DNA of 16,492 nt from Actinomycetes bacterium (GTDB lineage Bacteria; Actinomycetota; CADDZG01; JAHWKV01): positions 1 through 16,492 of the forward strand of contig JAJCYF010000141.1 of assembly GCA_029263035.1 (NCBI GenBank), in the 5' to 3' direction. A program made the position numbers and the translations under genes. This document shows positions 5,668-13,190 of the stretch, piece by piece; position 1 is the stretch's first letter, and each line of letters opens with the position of its first letter. The notes beneath the pieces were generated by a model, which did not search any database, had not been told where the DNA came from, and was given only the letters and a program-made list of their open reading frames with translations.

Positions 5668-6996
5668 TTGCTGACACCCGATCAAGAGTTTGTCCTGAAG
5701 ACGGTGGAGGAGCGCAACATCAAGTTTGTGCGCCTGTGGTTCACCGATATCCTCGGGTTCCTCAAGGCGTTCGACATCACGCCCACCGACCTCGAAGAAG
5801 CGCTCACCGAGGGTATCGGGTTCGACGGTTCCGCCATCGAGGGTTTCGCCCGCATCGAGGAGTCCGACATGATCGCCTGGCCGGACGCCTCGACCTTCCA
5901 GGTCATGCCCGCTCACCCTTCCCGGTCGGACTCCGCCCGCATGTTCTGCGACATATGGAACCCGGACGGCACTCCGTTCGCCGGCGATCCGCGGCAGGTG
6001 CTCAAGAGGACGCTCAAGGCGGCGGCAGAGATCGGATACAGCTACTACGTCGGGCCGGAGCTGGAGTACTTCTACTTCAAGGACTCCCGCAGCACCCAGT
6101 TTCTCGACCAGGGCTCCTACTTCGACCTGACCCCGCTGGATGAGGCGGGCGACCTGCGCAAGCGAACGGTCGAGTACCTCGAGGAGATGGGAATTCCGGT
6201 GGAGTACGTCCACCACGAGGTGGCTCCCTCCCAGCACGAGATCGACCTGCGCTACGCGGATGCGCTGTCCATGGCCGACAACGTCATGACCTACCGGCTG
6301 GTGGTCAAGGAGGTCGCCCAGGAGTTGGGGGTCTACGCCACCTTCATGCCCAAGCCGGTCAGCGGCATTAACGGAAGCGGCATGCACACCCACATGTCGC
6401 TGTTCGCCGACGACCACAACGCTTTTTTCGACTCATCCGACGACGCCCACCTGTCCCTGGTCGGCAAGCAGTTCCTGGCCGGCGTTCTGCGCCACGCCAG
6501 CGAGATCTGCGCGGTGACCAACCAGTGGGTCAACTCGTACAAGCGGCTGGTGCAGGGCTACGAGGCTCCCGTCTACGTTTGCTGGGCCCGTCGCAACCGG
6601 TCGGCGCTGGTCCGGGTCCCGATGTACAAGCCCGGCAAGGAGCAGGCCACCCGGATCGAGGCCCGCTTCCCCGACCCGGCGTGCAACCCCTATCTCGCGT
6701 TCAGCGTGATGCTGGCAGCCGGGCTGAAGGGGATCCGGGAAGGCTACGAGCTTCCGCCCGAGGCAGACGACAACATCTACGAGATGAGCATGAAGGAGCG
6801 CATCGCAGCCGGCATCGGCTCGCTTCCGGAGGATCTGCACGAAGCGATCCAGGTCTGTGAATCCTCAGAACTGGTGCGCGAGACCCTTGGCGAGCACACC
6901 TTCGAGTGGTTCATCCGCAACAAAAAGAAGGAGTGGGACGACCACAAGGCGTACGTCACCCCCTACGAGCTGGAGCGCTATCTTCCGATCCTTTAG
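5668..6996 (+). CDS. glnA: Glutamine synthetase, type I-alpha
   Basis: A 442-aa enzyme that makes glutamine from glutamate, ammonia and ATP in the cytosol as a dodecamer. Beta-grasp N-domain: residues 1-100, with FDGSAIEGFARIEESDM. Catalytic domain: GPELEYFYF near 129-137, HHEVAPSQHEID near 188-199, NGSGMHTHMSLF near 235-246, the glutamate loop SYKRLVQGYEAP near 290-301, and RIEARFPDPACNPYLAF near 330-346. The length and the absence of the NLYDLPPEE adenylylation site place it in the I-alpha group (Bacillus-like; NIYEMSMKER occupies the region). Control is therefore expected through transcription and feedback, not GlnE. GGAGGA at 5659-5664 precedes a TTG at 5668 by only 3 bases; CTG at 5671 would be better spaced, so the start could be one codon later. 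It follows the GlnR-like gene and is followed by the ATP-grasp/Anbu operon. Confidence 0.96.
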   Translation: MLTPDQEFVLKTVEERNIKFVRLWFTDILGFLKAFDITPTDLEEALTEGIGFDGSAIEGFARIEESDMIAWPDASTFQVMPAHPSRSDSARMFCDIWNPDGTPFAGDPRQVLKRTLKAAAEIGYSYYVGPELEYFYFKDSRSTQFLDQGSYFDLTPLDEAGDLRKRTVEYLEEMGIPVEYVHHEVAPSQHEIDLRYADALSMADNVMTYRLVVKEVAQELGVYATFMPKPVSGINGSGMHTHMSLFADDHNAFFDSSDDAHLSLVGKQFLAGVLRHASEICAVTNQWVNSYKRLVQGYEAPVYVCWARRNRSALVRVPMYKPGKEQATRIEARFPDPACNPYLAFSVMLAAGLKGIREGYELPPEADDNIYEMSMKERIAAGIGSLPEDLHEAIQVCESSELVRETLGEHTFEWFIRNKKKEWDDHKAYVTPYELERYLPIL

Positions 6997-7018
6997 CTCC
7001 GGGCACGTTTACGCAGAC

Positions 7019-7047
7019 TTAACCGTCCGGCCACCGCGGGGTAACAT
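7019..7047 (+). promoter_or_regulatory. Putative promoter of the ATP-grasp/Anbu operon
   Basis: TTAACC at 7019-7024 and TAACAT at 7042-7047 are 17 bases apart. The predicted start near 7054 gives a leader of about 110 bases that contains the long hairpin at 7071-7136. Readthrough from glnA (stop at 6996) is also possible, as no T-tailed terminator separates them. Confidence 0.4.
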
Positions 7048-7070
7048 GGACTGAATACAGTTTCAATCAA

Positions 7071-7136
7071 GGTCCCCGGAGTGCCCATCCGGTCTCGCCG
7101 CCACGAGCCTCCTCCGTAGGGCGCTCCGCCGGGACC
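7071..7136 (+). promoter_or_regulatory. Long structured hairpin in the operon leader
   Basis: The outer stem GGTCCC (7071-7076) pairs with GGGACC (7131-7136). After a C-C mismatch and a further G-C pair, GAGTGCCC (7079-7086) pairs along its whole length with GGGCGCTC (7119-7126), including one G-U. An apical stem-loop forms from GGTCTCG (7091-7097) and CGAGCC (7104-7109). No T-run follows, so it is not a standard terminator. It ends 26 bases before the start codon of the first ligase, a place suited to an attenuator, mRNA stabiliser or protein-binding leader. Confidence 0.55.
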
Positions 7137-7162
7137 CCCATCCTTCAACCCGGGAAGCCACA

Positions 7163-8644
7163 ATGGAACGTAGCGGCAACCAAAGGCCGGTCGGACCTAC
7201 GGACGGCATCGCCTCCCACGGCTTCGAGCACTACGACACCGAGGGCTTCTTTGACGAGATGTTCCAGCCCAACGGGCGCCCCCGGCCCCATTCGGAACCC
7301 GTCGTCGACCGGATCATTTCGCTCTCCGAAGGGGACCTGGTGCGCCGCCAGCGGGCCGCCGAGCTGGCCCTTCTCAACATGGGAATCACCTTCAACGCCT
7401 CAGGCTCGGGTTCCGAGCACATCTTCCCGTTCGATCTGATCCCCCGAATCGTCGAGGCGAGCGACTGGAAGCGGATCGAGGCCGGCCTGGAGCAGCGGAT
7501 CCACGCGTTGAACCTGTTCCTGGACGACATCTACAACGACCAGCGCATCCTCAAAGCCGGGGTCATCCCCGAGTACGTGATCCGGTCCTCGAAGTCGTTC
7601 CTTCCGCAGTGCGCCGGAATCAAGCCCCGCCACGGCATCTGGTGCCATATAGCGGGGTCCGATCTGGTCCGGGATCACGACGGCCAGTTCTACGTACTGG
7701 AGGACAACCTGCGGTGCCCCTCCGGCGTCTCCTACGTCCTGGAGAACCGCCAGGTCATGAAGCGCACCTTCCCGCAGGTTTTCGCCGAGTGCCGGGTCCG
7801 GCCGGTGGACAACTACTCCACCCGGCTGCTGGAAACCCTGCAGCACCTCGCCCCGGCCGGGGTGACCAACCCGACGGTGGCGGTCCTTACGCCCGGCGTT
7901 CACAACTCCGCCTATTTCGAGCATTCGTACCTGGCGCAGCAGATGGGCGTTGAGTTGGTCGAGGGCCCGGACCTGCTTGCGACCGACGGCGCCGTCTACA
8001 TGCGGACCACGCACGGGATGCGCAAGATCGACGTCATCTACCGGCGTATCGACGACACCTTCCTGGACCCCCGGGCCTTCCGGCCGGATTCGATGCTGGG
8101 GGTCCCGGGCCTCATGGACGTGTACCGCGCCGGGAATCTCGGGCTGGCCAACGCCCCGGGGACCGGCGTAGCCGACGACAAGGTTGTGTATGCCTACGTT
8201 CCAAAAATCATTGAGTACTATCTGGGTGAACAATCCATCCTTCCCAACGTTCCCACCTACCTGTGCTGGGAAGAAAAGGATCGCCGCCATGTACTGGCCA
8301 ATCTGGAAAAACTCGTGGTCAAGCCGGCCAACGAGTCCGGCGGCTACGGGATGATGGTCGGTCCGCACGCCTCCCCCCAGAAGCGCCGGGATTTCGCCGC
8401 CCACATCGAGGCCCACCCCCGCAACTACATCGCCCAACCCACCCTGGCGCTCTCCCGGGCTCCGATCATCGTCCAGGACCACTTCGAGGGTCGTCACGTC
8501 GATCTGCGGCCGTTCACTCTGATGGGCAAGGACATTTACGTCATGCCCGGTGGGCTGACCCGGGCGGCGCTCATCAAAGGCTCCCTGGTGGTCAACTCCT
8601 CCCAGGGCGGCGGCAGCAAAGACACCTGGGTTTTGTCCGAGTAG
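7163..8644 (+). CDS. Circularly permuted ATP-grasp ligase (DUF404/DUF407)
   Basis: A 493-aa protein of the family variously called DUF404/DUF407 or CP_ATPgrasp. Recognisable stretches are ENVARF-free: YDTEGFFDEMF near 24-34, the GIKPRHGIWCHIAGSDL region near 152-168, EDNLRCPSG at 180-188 (metal/ATP acidic-basic site), VKPANESGGYG at 386-396 (ATP-binding lysine and glycine-rich loop, placed after the acidic site as expected for circular permutation), IAQPTLALSRAP near 424-435 and HVDLRPFTLMG near 445-456. ATP-grasp enzymes join a carboxylate to an amine through an acyl-phosphate; the substrates of this family are not established. Published genome analyses predict peptide or amide bond synthesis for this gene set. 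GGGAAG six bases upstream of ATG7163 is a modest ribosome site. The stop codon abuts the ATG of the alpha-E gene, indicating translational coupling. It is the first gene of the Anbu operon. Confidence 0.92.
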   Translation: MERSGNQRPVGPTDGIASHGFEHYDTEGFFDEMFQPNGRPRPHSEPVVDRIISLSEGDLVRRQRAAELALLNMGITFNASGSGSEHIFPFDLIPRIVEASDWKRIEAGLEQRIHALNLFLDDIYNDQRILKAGVIPEYVIRSSKSFLPQCAGIKPRHGIWCHIAGSDLVRDHDGQFYVLEDNLRCPSGVSYVLENRQVMKRTFPQVFAECRVRPVDNYSTRLLETLQHLAPAGVTNPTVAVLTPGVHNSAYFEHSYLAQQMGVELVEGPDLLATDGAVYMRTTHGMRKIDVIYRRIDDTFLDPRAFRPDSMLGVPGLMDVYRAGNLGLANAPGTGVADDKVVYAYVPKIIEYYLGEQSILPNVPTYLCWEEKDRRHVLANLEKLVVKPANESGGYGMMVGPHASPQKRRDFAAHIEAHPRNYIAQPTLALSRAPIIVQDHFEGRHVDLRPFTLMGKDIYVMPGGLTRAALIKGSLVVNSSQGGGSKDTWVLSE

Positions 8645-9679
8645 ATGCTTTCACGAGTAGCAAACTCTATCTACTGGATGCACCGCTACGTCGAGCGCGC
8701 GGAAAACGTCGCCCGCTTCATCGACGCCAACCTGAACCTCACATTGGACCTTCTGCCCGGCTCCGAGGAGCAATGGGAACCGCTGGTGCTCACCCTGGCC
8801 GAGTTGCCGCTGTTCGAGTCCCGCTACGACGAGCCTTCCCGCGCCAATGTGATCGAGTTCCTGACCTTCGACGCCGAGAACCCCAACTCAATCCTCAGCT
8901 GCCTGAAGATGGCCCGGGAGAACGCACGGGCGGTCCGCGATGCGATCTCGTCGGAAATGTGGGAGCAGGTCAACACCTGCTACCTGTTCGTGGCGGCGGG
9001 ATCCCACCGGGATCTGAAAGCCGGCGACACCCACACGTTCTTCAGCCGGATCAAGACCCAGAGCCACCTGTTGCGGGGCGTTACGGACGACACCATGTCG
9101 CACGGCGAGGGCTGGCACTTCGGCCAGCTCGGCCGCAACATCGAACGGGCGGACAAGACCTGCCGGCTGCTCGACGTGAAGTACTTCATCCTTCTGCCGA
9201 GCGCCGTCGAGGTGGGTTCGCCTTTCGACGCGCTTCAGTGGAAGGCGCTGCTAAAGTCGGCCAGCGGCTTCGAGATGTTCCGCAAGCGCCACGGGCGGAT
9301 CACGCCGAACCGGGTCGCCGAGTTCCTGATACTCGACCGCCAGTTCCCCCGGGCGATCTGCCACTGCCTGTCCAGCGCCCAGGACTCGCTTCATACGATT
9401 ACCGGCTCCCGGGTCGGCACCTTTGAGAACCCGGCCGAGCAGCACCTGGGGCTGTTGTGCTCCCGGCTGAACTTCACCCCGATCGAGGAGATCATCGCCT
9501 ACGGCCTGCACGAGTTTCTCGACAACATCCAGGCGCAGCTGAATCTCATAGGGCAGTCGATCTTCGACAACTTCTTTGCCCAGCAACCGGTACAGGACCT
9601 GGACAGCCACCGCCGGGCGTGGACGGTCTCCCGGACCGTAGGCGACACTCTGTCCCGGGCCGCGGGGGGAAGTGAGTGA
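8645..9679 (+). CDS. Alpha-E domain protein (DUF403)
   Basis: A 344-aa, almost wholly helical protein opening with the family signature MLSRVANSIYWMHRYVERAE. Two related helices carry the ERA(E/D) motif: RYVERAENVAR near 14-24 and RNIERADKTCR near 161-171, with conserved His and Trp in GEGWHFGQLGR just before the second. The biochemical role is unknown. In all known contexts the alpha-E domain accompanies or is fused to the circularly permuted ATP-grasp protein, so a role as partner, scaffold or substrate-holding subunit of that ligase is the accepted guess. Its ATG directly follows the TAG of the ligase gene (no gap, no Shine-Dalgarno), and its TGA overlaps the GTG of the Anbu gene, so all three are translationally coupled. 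Length and motifs are normal for the family. Confidence 0.93.
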   Translation: MLSRVANSIYWMHRYVERAENVARFIDANLNLTLDLLPGSEEQWEPLVLTLAELPLFESRYDEPSRANVIEFLTFDAENPNSILSCLKMARENARAVRDAISSEMWEQVNTCYLFVAAGSHRDLKAGDTHTFFSRIKTQSHLLRGVTDDTMSHGEGWHFGQLGRNIERADKTCRLLDVKYFILLPSAVEVGSPFDALQWKALLKSASGFEMFRKRHGRITPNRVAEFLILDRQFPRAICHCLSSAQDSLHTITGSRVGTFENPAEQHLGLLCSRLNFTPIEEIIAYGLHEFLDNIQAQLNLIGQSIFDNFFAQQPVQDLDSHRRAWTVSRTVGDTLSRAAGGSE

Positions 9680-10434
9680 CGTTCTGCATCGGTATCAAGG
9701 TCCACGACGGACTGGTGGGGGTGGCCGACACCCGCATCTCGATGGGCTCGCAAACACTGACCGCCCGCAAGATCACTGTGATCGAAGACGGCGCCAACTC
9801 CATGCTGCTGATGACCTCCGGCCTGAGGAGTGTGCGGGACAAGGTTCTCACTTACTTCGAGGAAGCCCTCGAAGAGCGCAAGACCGGCTTCGACAAGCTC
9901 TACCAGGCCGCAAACGCTTTGGCCGAGCAGGTCCGCAGGGCGGCGGCGGAAGACAAGGCCGCCCTCGCGGAAGCCGGACTGGGGTTCGATCTCAACTGCC
10001 TGATCGGCGGCCGGTTCTCGGCAGACAAGGATCACAAGCTGTACATGTTGTATCCCCAGGCCAACTGGGTGGAGGTCGGGCAGGGAACGCCCTACTGCAT
10101 CCTGGGCGAGAACAGCTACGGAAAGCCGCTGCTGGACCGGATCCTGCGCTATGAATCGACGCTTGAGGATGCGCTTAAAGCCGGCTTCCTGGCTTTCGAC
10201 TCCACGCAGAGCAGCACCACCGGAGTCGGGTACCCCATGGACGCCGTGATCTTCAGACCGGGAGAGCAGATGCAAACCCACCGGTTCATGCAGGAGGACC
10301 TGGCTGCGGTGGCCGAACGATGGAACTACAGCCTGCGCCGGCTGGTTGCGCGGATGCCCACCGACTGGATGGAGCCCTTGCTGGGGGACGATGCGGCATC
10401 CAACGTCACCCCCATCACCTCGGTCGAAACATGA
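9676..10434 (+). CDS. Anbu, proteasome/HslV-like Ntn hydrolase
   Basis: A 252-aa member of the bacterial proteasome-related family Anbu. After removal of Met the N-terminus is TFCIGIKVHDGLVGVADTRI: Thr1 is the expected nucleophile, Asp17 and Lys31 stand where HslV and proteasome beta subunits have their catalytic Asp17 and Lys33, and the N-terminus needs no propeptide. A typical Anbu pattern follows (GFDLNCLIGGRF near 110-121, LYPQANWVEVGQGTPYCILG near 131-150, and a C-terminal part with FRPGEQMQ). Anbu forms ring or helical assemblies; its substrate and ATPase partner are unknown and no AAA+ unfoldase lies here, so small peptides rather than folded proteins are likely targets. The GTG at 9676 overlaps the previous stop by four bases (GTGA) with GGGGGGA placed five bases upstream. 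It is co-transcribed with the ligase, alpha-E and transglutaminase genes. Confidence 0.93.
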   Translation: MTFCIGIKVHDGLVGVADTRISMGSQTLTARKITVIEDGANSMLLMTSGLRSVRDKVLTYFEEALEERKTGFDKLYQAANALAEQVRRAAAEDKAALAEAGLGFDLNCLIGGRFSADKDHKLYMLYPQANWVEVGQGTPYCILGENSYGKPLLDRILRYESTLEDALKAGFLAFDSTQSSTTGVGYPMDAVIFRPGEQMQTHRFMQEDLAAVAERWNYSLRRLVARMPTDWMEPLLGDDAASNVTPITSVET

Positions 10435-10441
10435 GCCACGC

Positions 10442-11281
10442 GTGATCTTCGACATCGAGCACGCCACGCGCTACGACTACAGCGAACCGGTCAGGCTGGA
10501 GCCGATGGCCGTTCGACTGCGTCCGCGTGCCGACCGCTCCCAACGCCTGCTGCACTTCCGGATGGTCCTCGACCCTGAACCTGCCGGGCTTACCGAAATC
10601 TCCGACCTGGAGGGCAACGACACTGCGCTTGCCAGGTTCACCCAGGAGACGACCAGCCTGCAGATTGCCACCCGCCTGCAGGCCGAAACCCTTCGGGTCA
10701 ACCCGTTCGATTACCTGGTGCTGGACGCCGGCCTGATGCAGCTGCCCATGAACTATCCCTCTTCAGAGTCGGACGCCCTCGTCCGCTACAGCAAGCCGTC
10801 CGGGGACCCCGAGGTGGAAGCTACGGCACAGCGGGTGCTGAAATCGAGCGGGGGCAGCGCCCCGATTTTTTTGACCCGGCTGAGTGAACACCTGGCATCG
10901 GTTGTCGAGGGCGAGGTGCGGCTGGAAGGCGAGCCGTTCGCCCCCGGCGAGACTCTTCGCCGCGGACGGGGGTCCTGCCGGGACGCCGCCGTGCTGTTCA
11001 TGGATGCCTGCCGCTCGGTGGGGCTGGCCGCCCGGTTCGTCAGCGGCTACCAGGAGGGAGACCCCAAAGTTGAGGAGAAGTATCTTCACGCATGGGCGGA
11101 GGTCTACCTGAGCAGTGTGGGGTGGCGAGGCTTCGACCCAACCCTGGGCCTGGCGGTGTCCGACCGCCATCTGGCGGTGGCCGCTGCGCCGGACCCCGGG
11201 TCGGCAGCCCCTTTCGACGGCTCATACCGGGGGACCGCAGTTTCATCCATGAAGGCGAACCTGCAGGTAAGGGTTCACTAG
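10442..11281 (+). CDS. Transglutaminase-like cysteine protease
   Basis: A 279-aa protein with the N-terminal beta-rich domain typical of bacterial transglutaminase-like proteins (IEHATRYDYSEPVRLEPMAV, then RLRPR) and a catalytic core from about 150. The papain-like triad is complete: Cys179 in GRGSCRDAA, His216 in LHAWAEVYL and Asp232 in GFDPTLG. Bacterial members generally act as peptidases or amidases rather than cross-linkers. There is no signal peptide, so it acts in the cytosol with Anbu. The start is placed at GTG10442, seven bases after the Anbu stop, because the family consensus begins there; an upstream in-frame ATG at 10346 would give an unrelated 32-residue extension read across the end of Anbu. 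The stop overlaps that of the convergent PGM1-like gene in the palindrome CTAG. This family is the usual fourth member of Anbu/alpha-E operons. Confidence 0.92.
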   Translation: MIFDIEHATRYDYSEPVRLEPMAVRLRPRADRSQRLLHFRMVLDPEPAGLTEISDLEGNDTALARFTQETTSLQIATRLQAETLRVNPFDYLVLDAGLMQLPMNYPSSESDALVRYSKPSGDPEVEATAQRVLKSSGGSAPIFLTRLSEHLASVVEGEVRLEGEPFAPGETLRRGRGSCRDAAVLFMDACRSVGLAARFVSGYQEGDPKVEEKYLHAWAEVYLSSVGWRGFDPTLGLAVSDRHLAVAAAPDPGSAAPFDGSYRGTAVSSMKANLQVRVH

Positions 11282-12804
11282 CCGAACGGCGGCCTCTCCT
11301 CAAACGCATCCTCTGCTTCAGCGTTGAGCACCCGGATCACCGCGTCGTACATCCACTGTGCCTCCTCGGCCGAGTCGGCCACCGCCGTCAACCCGGTGCG
11401 GCCCACCTCGGGCAGAGCGCTCACCATGTGGAACACCACCCCCGCCTGGGCGGCATGGTCGAAGTGGAGCCGATGCCGGACGACGATGTCGAACAGGTCG
11501 TCGGGGGTGAAGCCCCGGTACTTGCCGGACTCGACGTGGTCGGAGGCCACGAAGTACTTCCGCCTGCCGTTCGGGGCGACGAAGATCCCCTGATCCGGGA
11601 CGTAGCGGCCGTCGGTGAGGAACTGAAGCGTTAAAAACGGGTGGGTGGTGCCGCCCTGGCGCAGGTTCAGCTCGATGGCGTAGGCCTCCCACTCCCCCGC
11701 GGCGGTGCGGATGCAGACGAAGTCGATGGCCGCCCGGCCTACCGCCCCCTCCTTTGCCAGCCTGCGGCCGATCTTGGCGGCCTCCTCGGTAATCGTGACC
11801 GCGTAGGCCCGGTCGGCCGGAAACTGGCACCCCTGGTAGACCTGTCCCGCCGGTCCCCCCAGCAGCTGGTCGTGGGTGGAGAGCATCTGTACAACTCCCA
11901 GAGGGTCAATCAACATCTGGGCGCTGGGACTGCGGACCACCTCGCCGCTCACCATCTCCTCGACGATGCCCCCCTCCTTCAGGAACTGGGCCTCGAACTC
12001 GGAGTACTTTTCGCCGATCTGTTCCTTTAGCGCCAGCTCGATCGCTTCAGTCTCGCCGGGTTCTCCCGGCACCGGCAGTTCGGTGAGGACGATCGGAGCG
12101 TTGCCCCAACCACTCACGCCCTCGTTGGTCTTTACCAGCAGCTCAACCAGATCCGGCTTCTCGGCCCGCAGCTTGGAGATAGCGGAAACCACGTCCGCCA
12201 TCGTCGCCAGGTCCTCGAAACCGGCGGGGTGCGACACCCCTTCTTCGGCGAACATCCTGCGGCAGCCGCTCTTGGTGCCCAGATGGCCGAACCGGGGGTC
12301 GGCACCCAGAATCGGAACATCCATCTTCACCGCCAGCTCACGCTCGAGCGGGGTGGTGTTGAACGGGATGATGTAGGCCCGGGCAGGGTCGATGACCAGG
12401 CTCTTCAGGCGGGCGACGAGGCGGGGCCGCTCGAGCAACTTCTCGGTTAGGGGCCGCAGAGTTCCGTCCAGCGCCGAGACCAAAAACAGGCGCCGGCGGG
12501 CGTGGCTGGCGATCACCCCGGGCAGCAGATTCAGGTAGTAGTCGACGACGTTCGGAAGAACCTGTTCCGAGGTGACGTAGACCAGCCTGGTCCGGGGGTT
12601 GCGCAGGAGCATGAACAGGATGAGGAACCGCTCCTCGTACTGCTGAAGACTCTCCAGCTGGCTGAGCACGGATGAGGGGTAGGAGATCGACGGGATGACA
12701 AAGATGGTGTTGGGCGGCCTGGCCGGGTCGTCGGCGCTACTCCAGAACGGCGCCAGCCGCCTTTGCAGCTCCTCGAACCGGTCGAGAAGTTCCGGCTCGT
12801 CCAT
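11278..12804 (-). CDS. PGM1-like ATP-grasp peptide ligase
   Basis: A 508-aa protein. The N-terminal third (ELLDRFEELQRRLAPFW, then VIPSISYPSSVL, LVYVTSEQVLPNVVDYYL) and the middle resemble proteins related to the pheganomycin peptide ligase PGM1. ATP-grasp landmarks are LLVKTNEGVSGWGNAPI near 223-239 (ATP lysine and glycine loop), FLKEGGIVEEMVSGE near 264-278, and AIELNLRQGGTTHPFLTLQF near 374-393 (metal-binding Glu/Asn, with the PGM1-type GGTTHP). PGM1 joins a non-proteinogenic N-terminal building block to ribosomally made peptides; whether this one does so is unknown. The start is set at ATG12804: GGAGGT lies 7 bases upstream, inside the sequence that an ATG at 12819 would translate, so the longer form (513 aa) is less likely. 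It converges on the Anbu operon with a 4-base overlap. No precursor-peptide gene was recognised nearby. Confidence 0.85.
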   Translation of the reverse strand: MDEPELLDRFEELQRRLAPFWSSADDPARPPNTIFVIPSISYPSSVLSQLESLQQYEERFLILFMLLRNPRTRLVYVTSEQVLPNVVDYYLNLLPGVIASHARRRLFLVSALDGTLRPLTEKLLERPRLVARLKSLVIDPARAYIIPFNTTPLERELAVKMDVPILGADPRFGHLGTKSGCRRMFAEEGVSHPAGFEDLATMADVVSAISKLRAEKPDLVELLVKTNEGVSGWGNAPIVLTELPVPGEPGETEAIELALKEQIGEKYSEFEAQFLKEGGIVEEMVSGEVVRSPSAQMLIDPLGVVQMLSTHDQLLGGPAGQVYQGCQFPADRAYAVTITEEAAKIGRRLAKEGAVGRAAIDFVCIRTAAGEWEAYAIELNLRQGGTTHPFLTLQFLTDGRYVPDQGIFVAPNGRRKYFVASDHVESGKYRGFTPDDLFDIVVRHRLHFDHAAQAGVVFHMVSALPEVGRTGLTAVADSAEEAQWMYDAVIRVLNAEAEDAFEERPPFG

Positions 12805-12876
12805 GCTCGGTACCTCCATTCCTGGGCCGAAGGACTCGGCAGCTACATTGTGAACGTTTCCCGCGCCGGATCGGAC

Positions 12877-12882
12877 TACACT
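12877..12882 (+). promoter_or_regulatory. -10 element of the fmdB-like gene
   Basis: TACACT ends 7 bases before ATG12890 and no Shine-Dalgarno is present. This is another leaderless-type arrangement, in the gap divergent from the PGM1-like ligase. Confidence 0.4.
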
Positions 12883-12889
12883 TCCAGGT

Positions 12890-13126
12890 ATGCCTATCTA
12901 TGAGTTCCGTTGTTCCGGTTGTGAAAGGCAGTTCGAGACGCTGATCTCGTCCGCCAAGGTAGACGCTGCCACCTGTCCTTCCTGCGGTGCGGGAAATCCA
13001 CGCCGCCTGATGTCGGTTATCGCCGGGATGGGCAACCGCGCCAGTGCCGGGGTAGTCGAGAGGGCTTCGGGCAACTCGGGACCTGCACCCTCCTGCGGAG
13101 CCGGGGCCTGCCCCAGCTGTAGCTGA
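12890..13126 (+). CDS. FmdB-family zinc ribbon protein
   Basis: A 78-aa protein starting MPIYEFRCSGCERQFE, the standard opening of FmdB-type regulatory zinc ribbons. Cys8, Cys11, Cys29 and Cys32 (CSGC...CPSC) form the zinc site. The linker (40-65) is Ser/Gly/Ala-rich, and the tail carries three more cysteines in SCGAGACPSC (69, 74, 77), as in many family members. The family was named for a putative regulator of formamidase, but its molecular role is generally unknown; small zinc ribbons often act as protein- or RNA-binding adaptors. It has its own leaderless-type promoter and lies between the divergent peptide ligase and the S9 peptidase, 64 bp upstream of the latter. Family assignment is secure, function is not. 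Confidence 0.9.
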   Translation: MPIYEFRCSGCERQFETLISSAKVDAATCPSCGAGNPRRLMSVIAGMGNRASAGVVERASGNSGPAPSCGAGACPSCS

Positions 13127-13178
13127 GCCACCGCCTCGCCCGGAACACGGCGGGCTGGTTCAGCCGCGCCGCCCCGGG

Positions 13179-13184
13179 TAACCT
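13179..13184 (+). promoter_or_regulatory. -10 element of the S9 peptidase gene
   Basis: TAACCT is at exactly -12 to -7 relative to the A of ATG13191. No Shine-Dalgarno precedes the ATG. Confidence 0.45.
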
Positions 13185-13190
13185 GAACCT

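Noticed and set aside
5479..6417. Long minus-strand frame of 312 codons over glnA
   Set aside because: It is a shadow of a high-GC gene; glnA on the plus strand is unmistakable.
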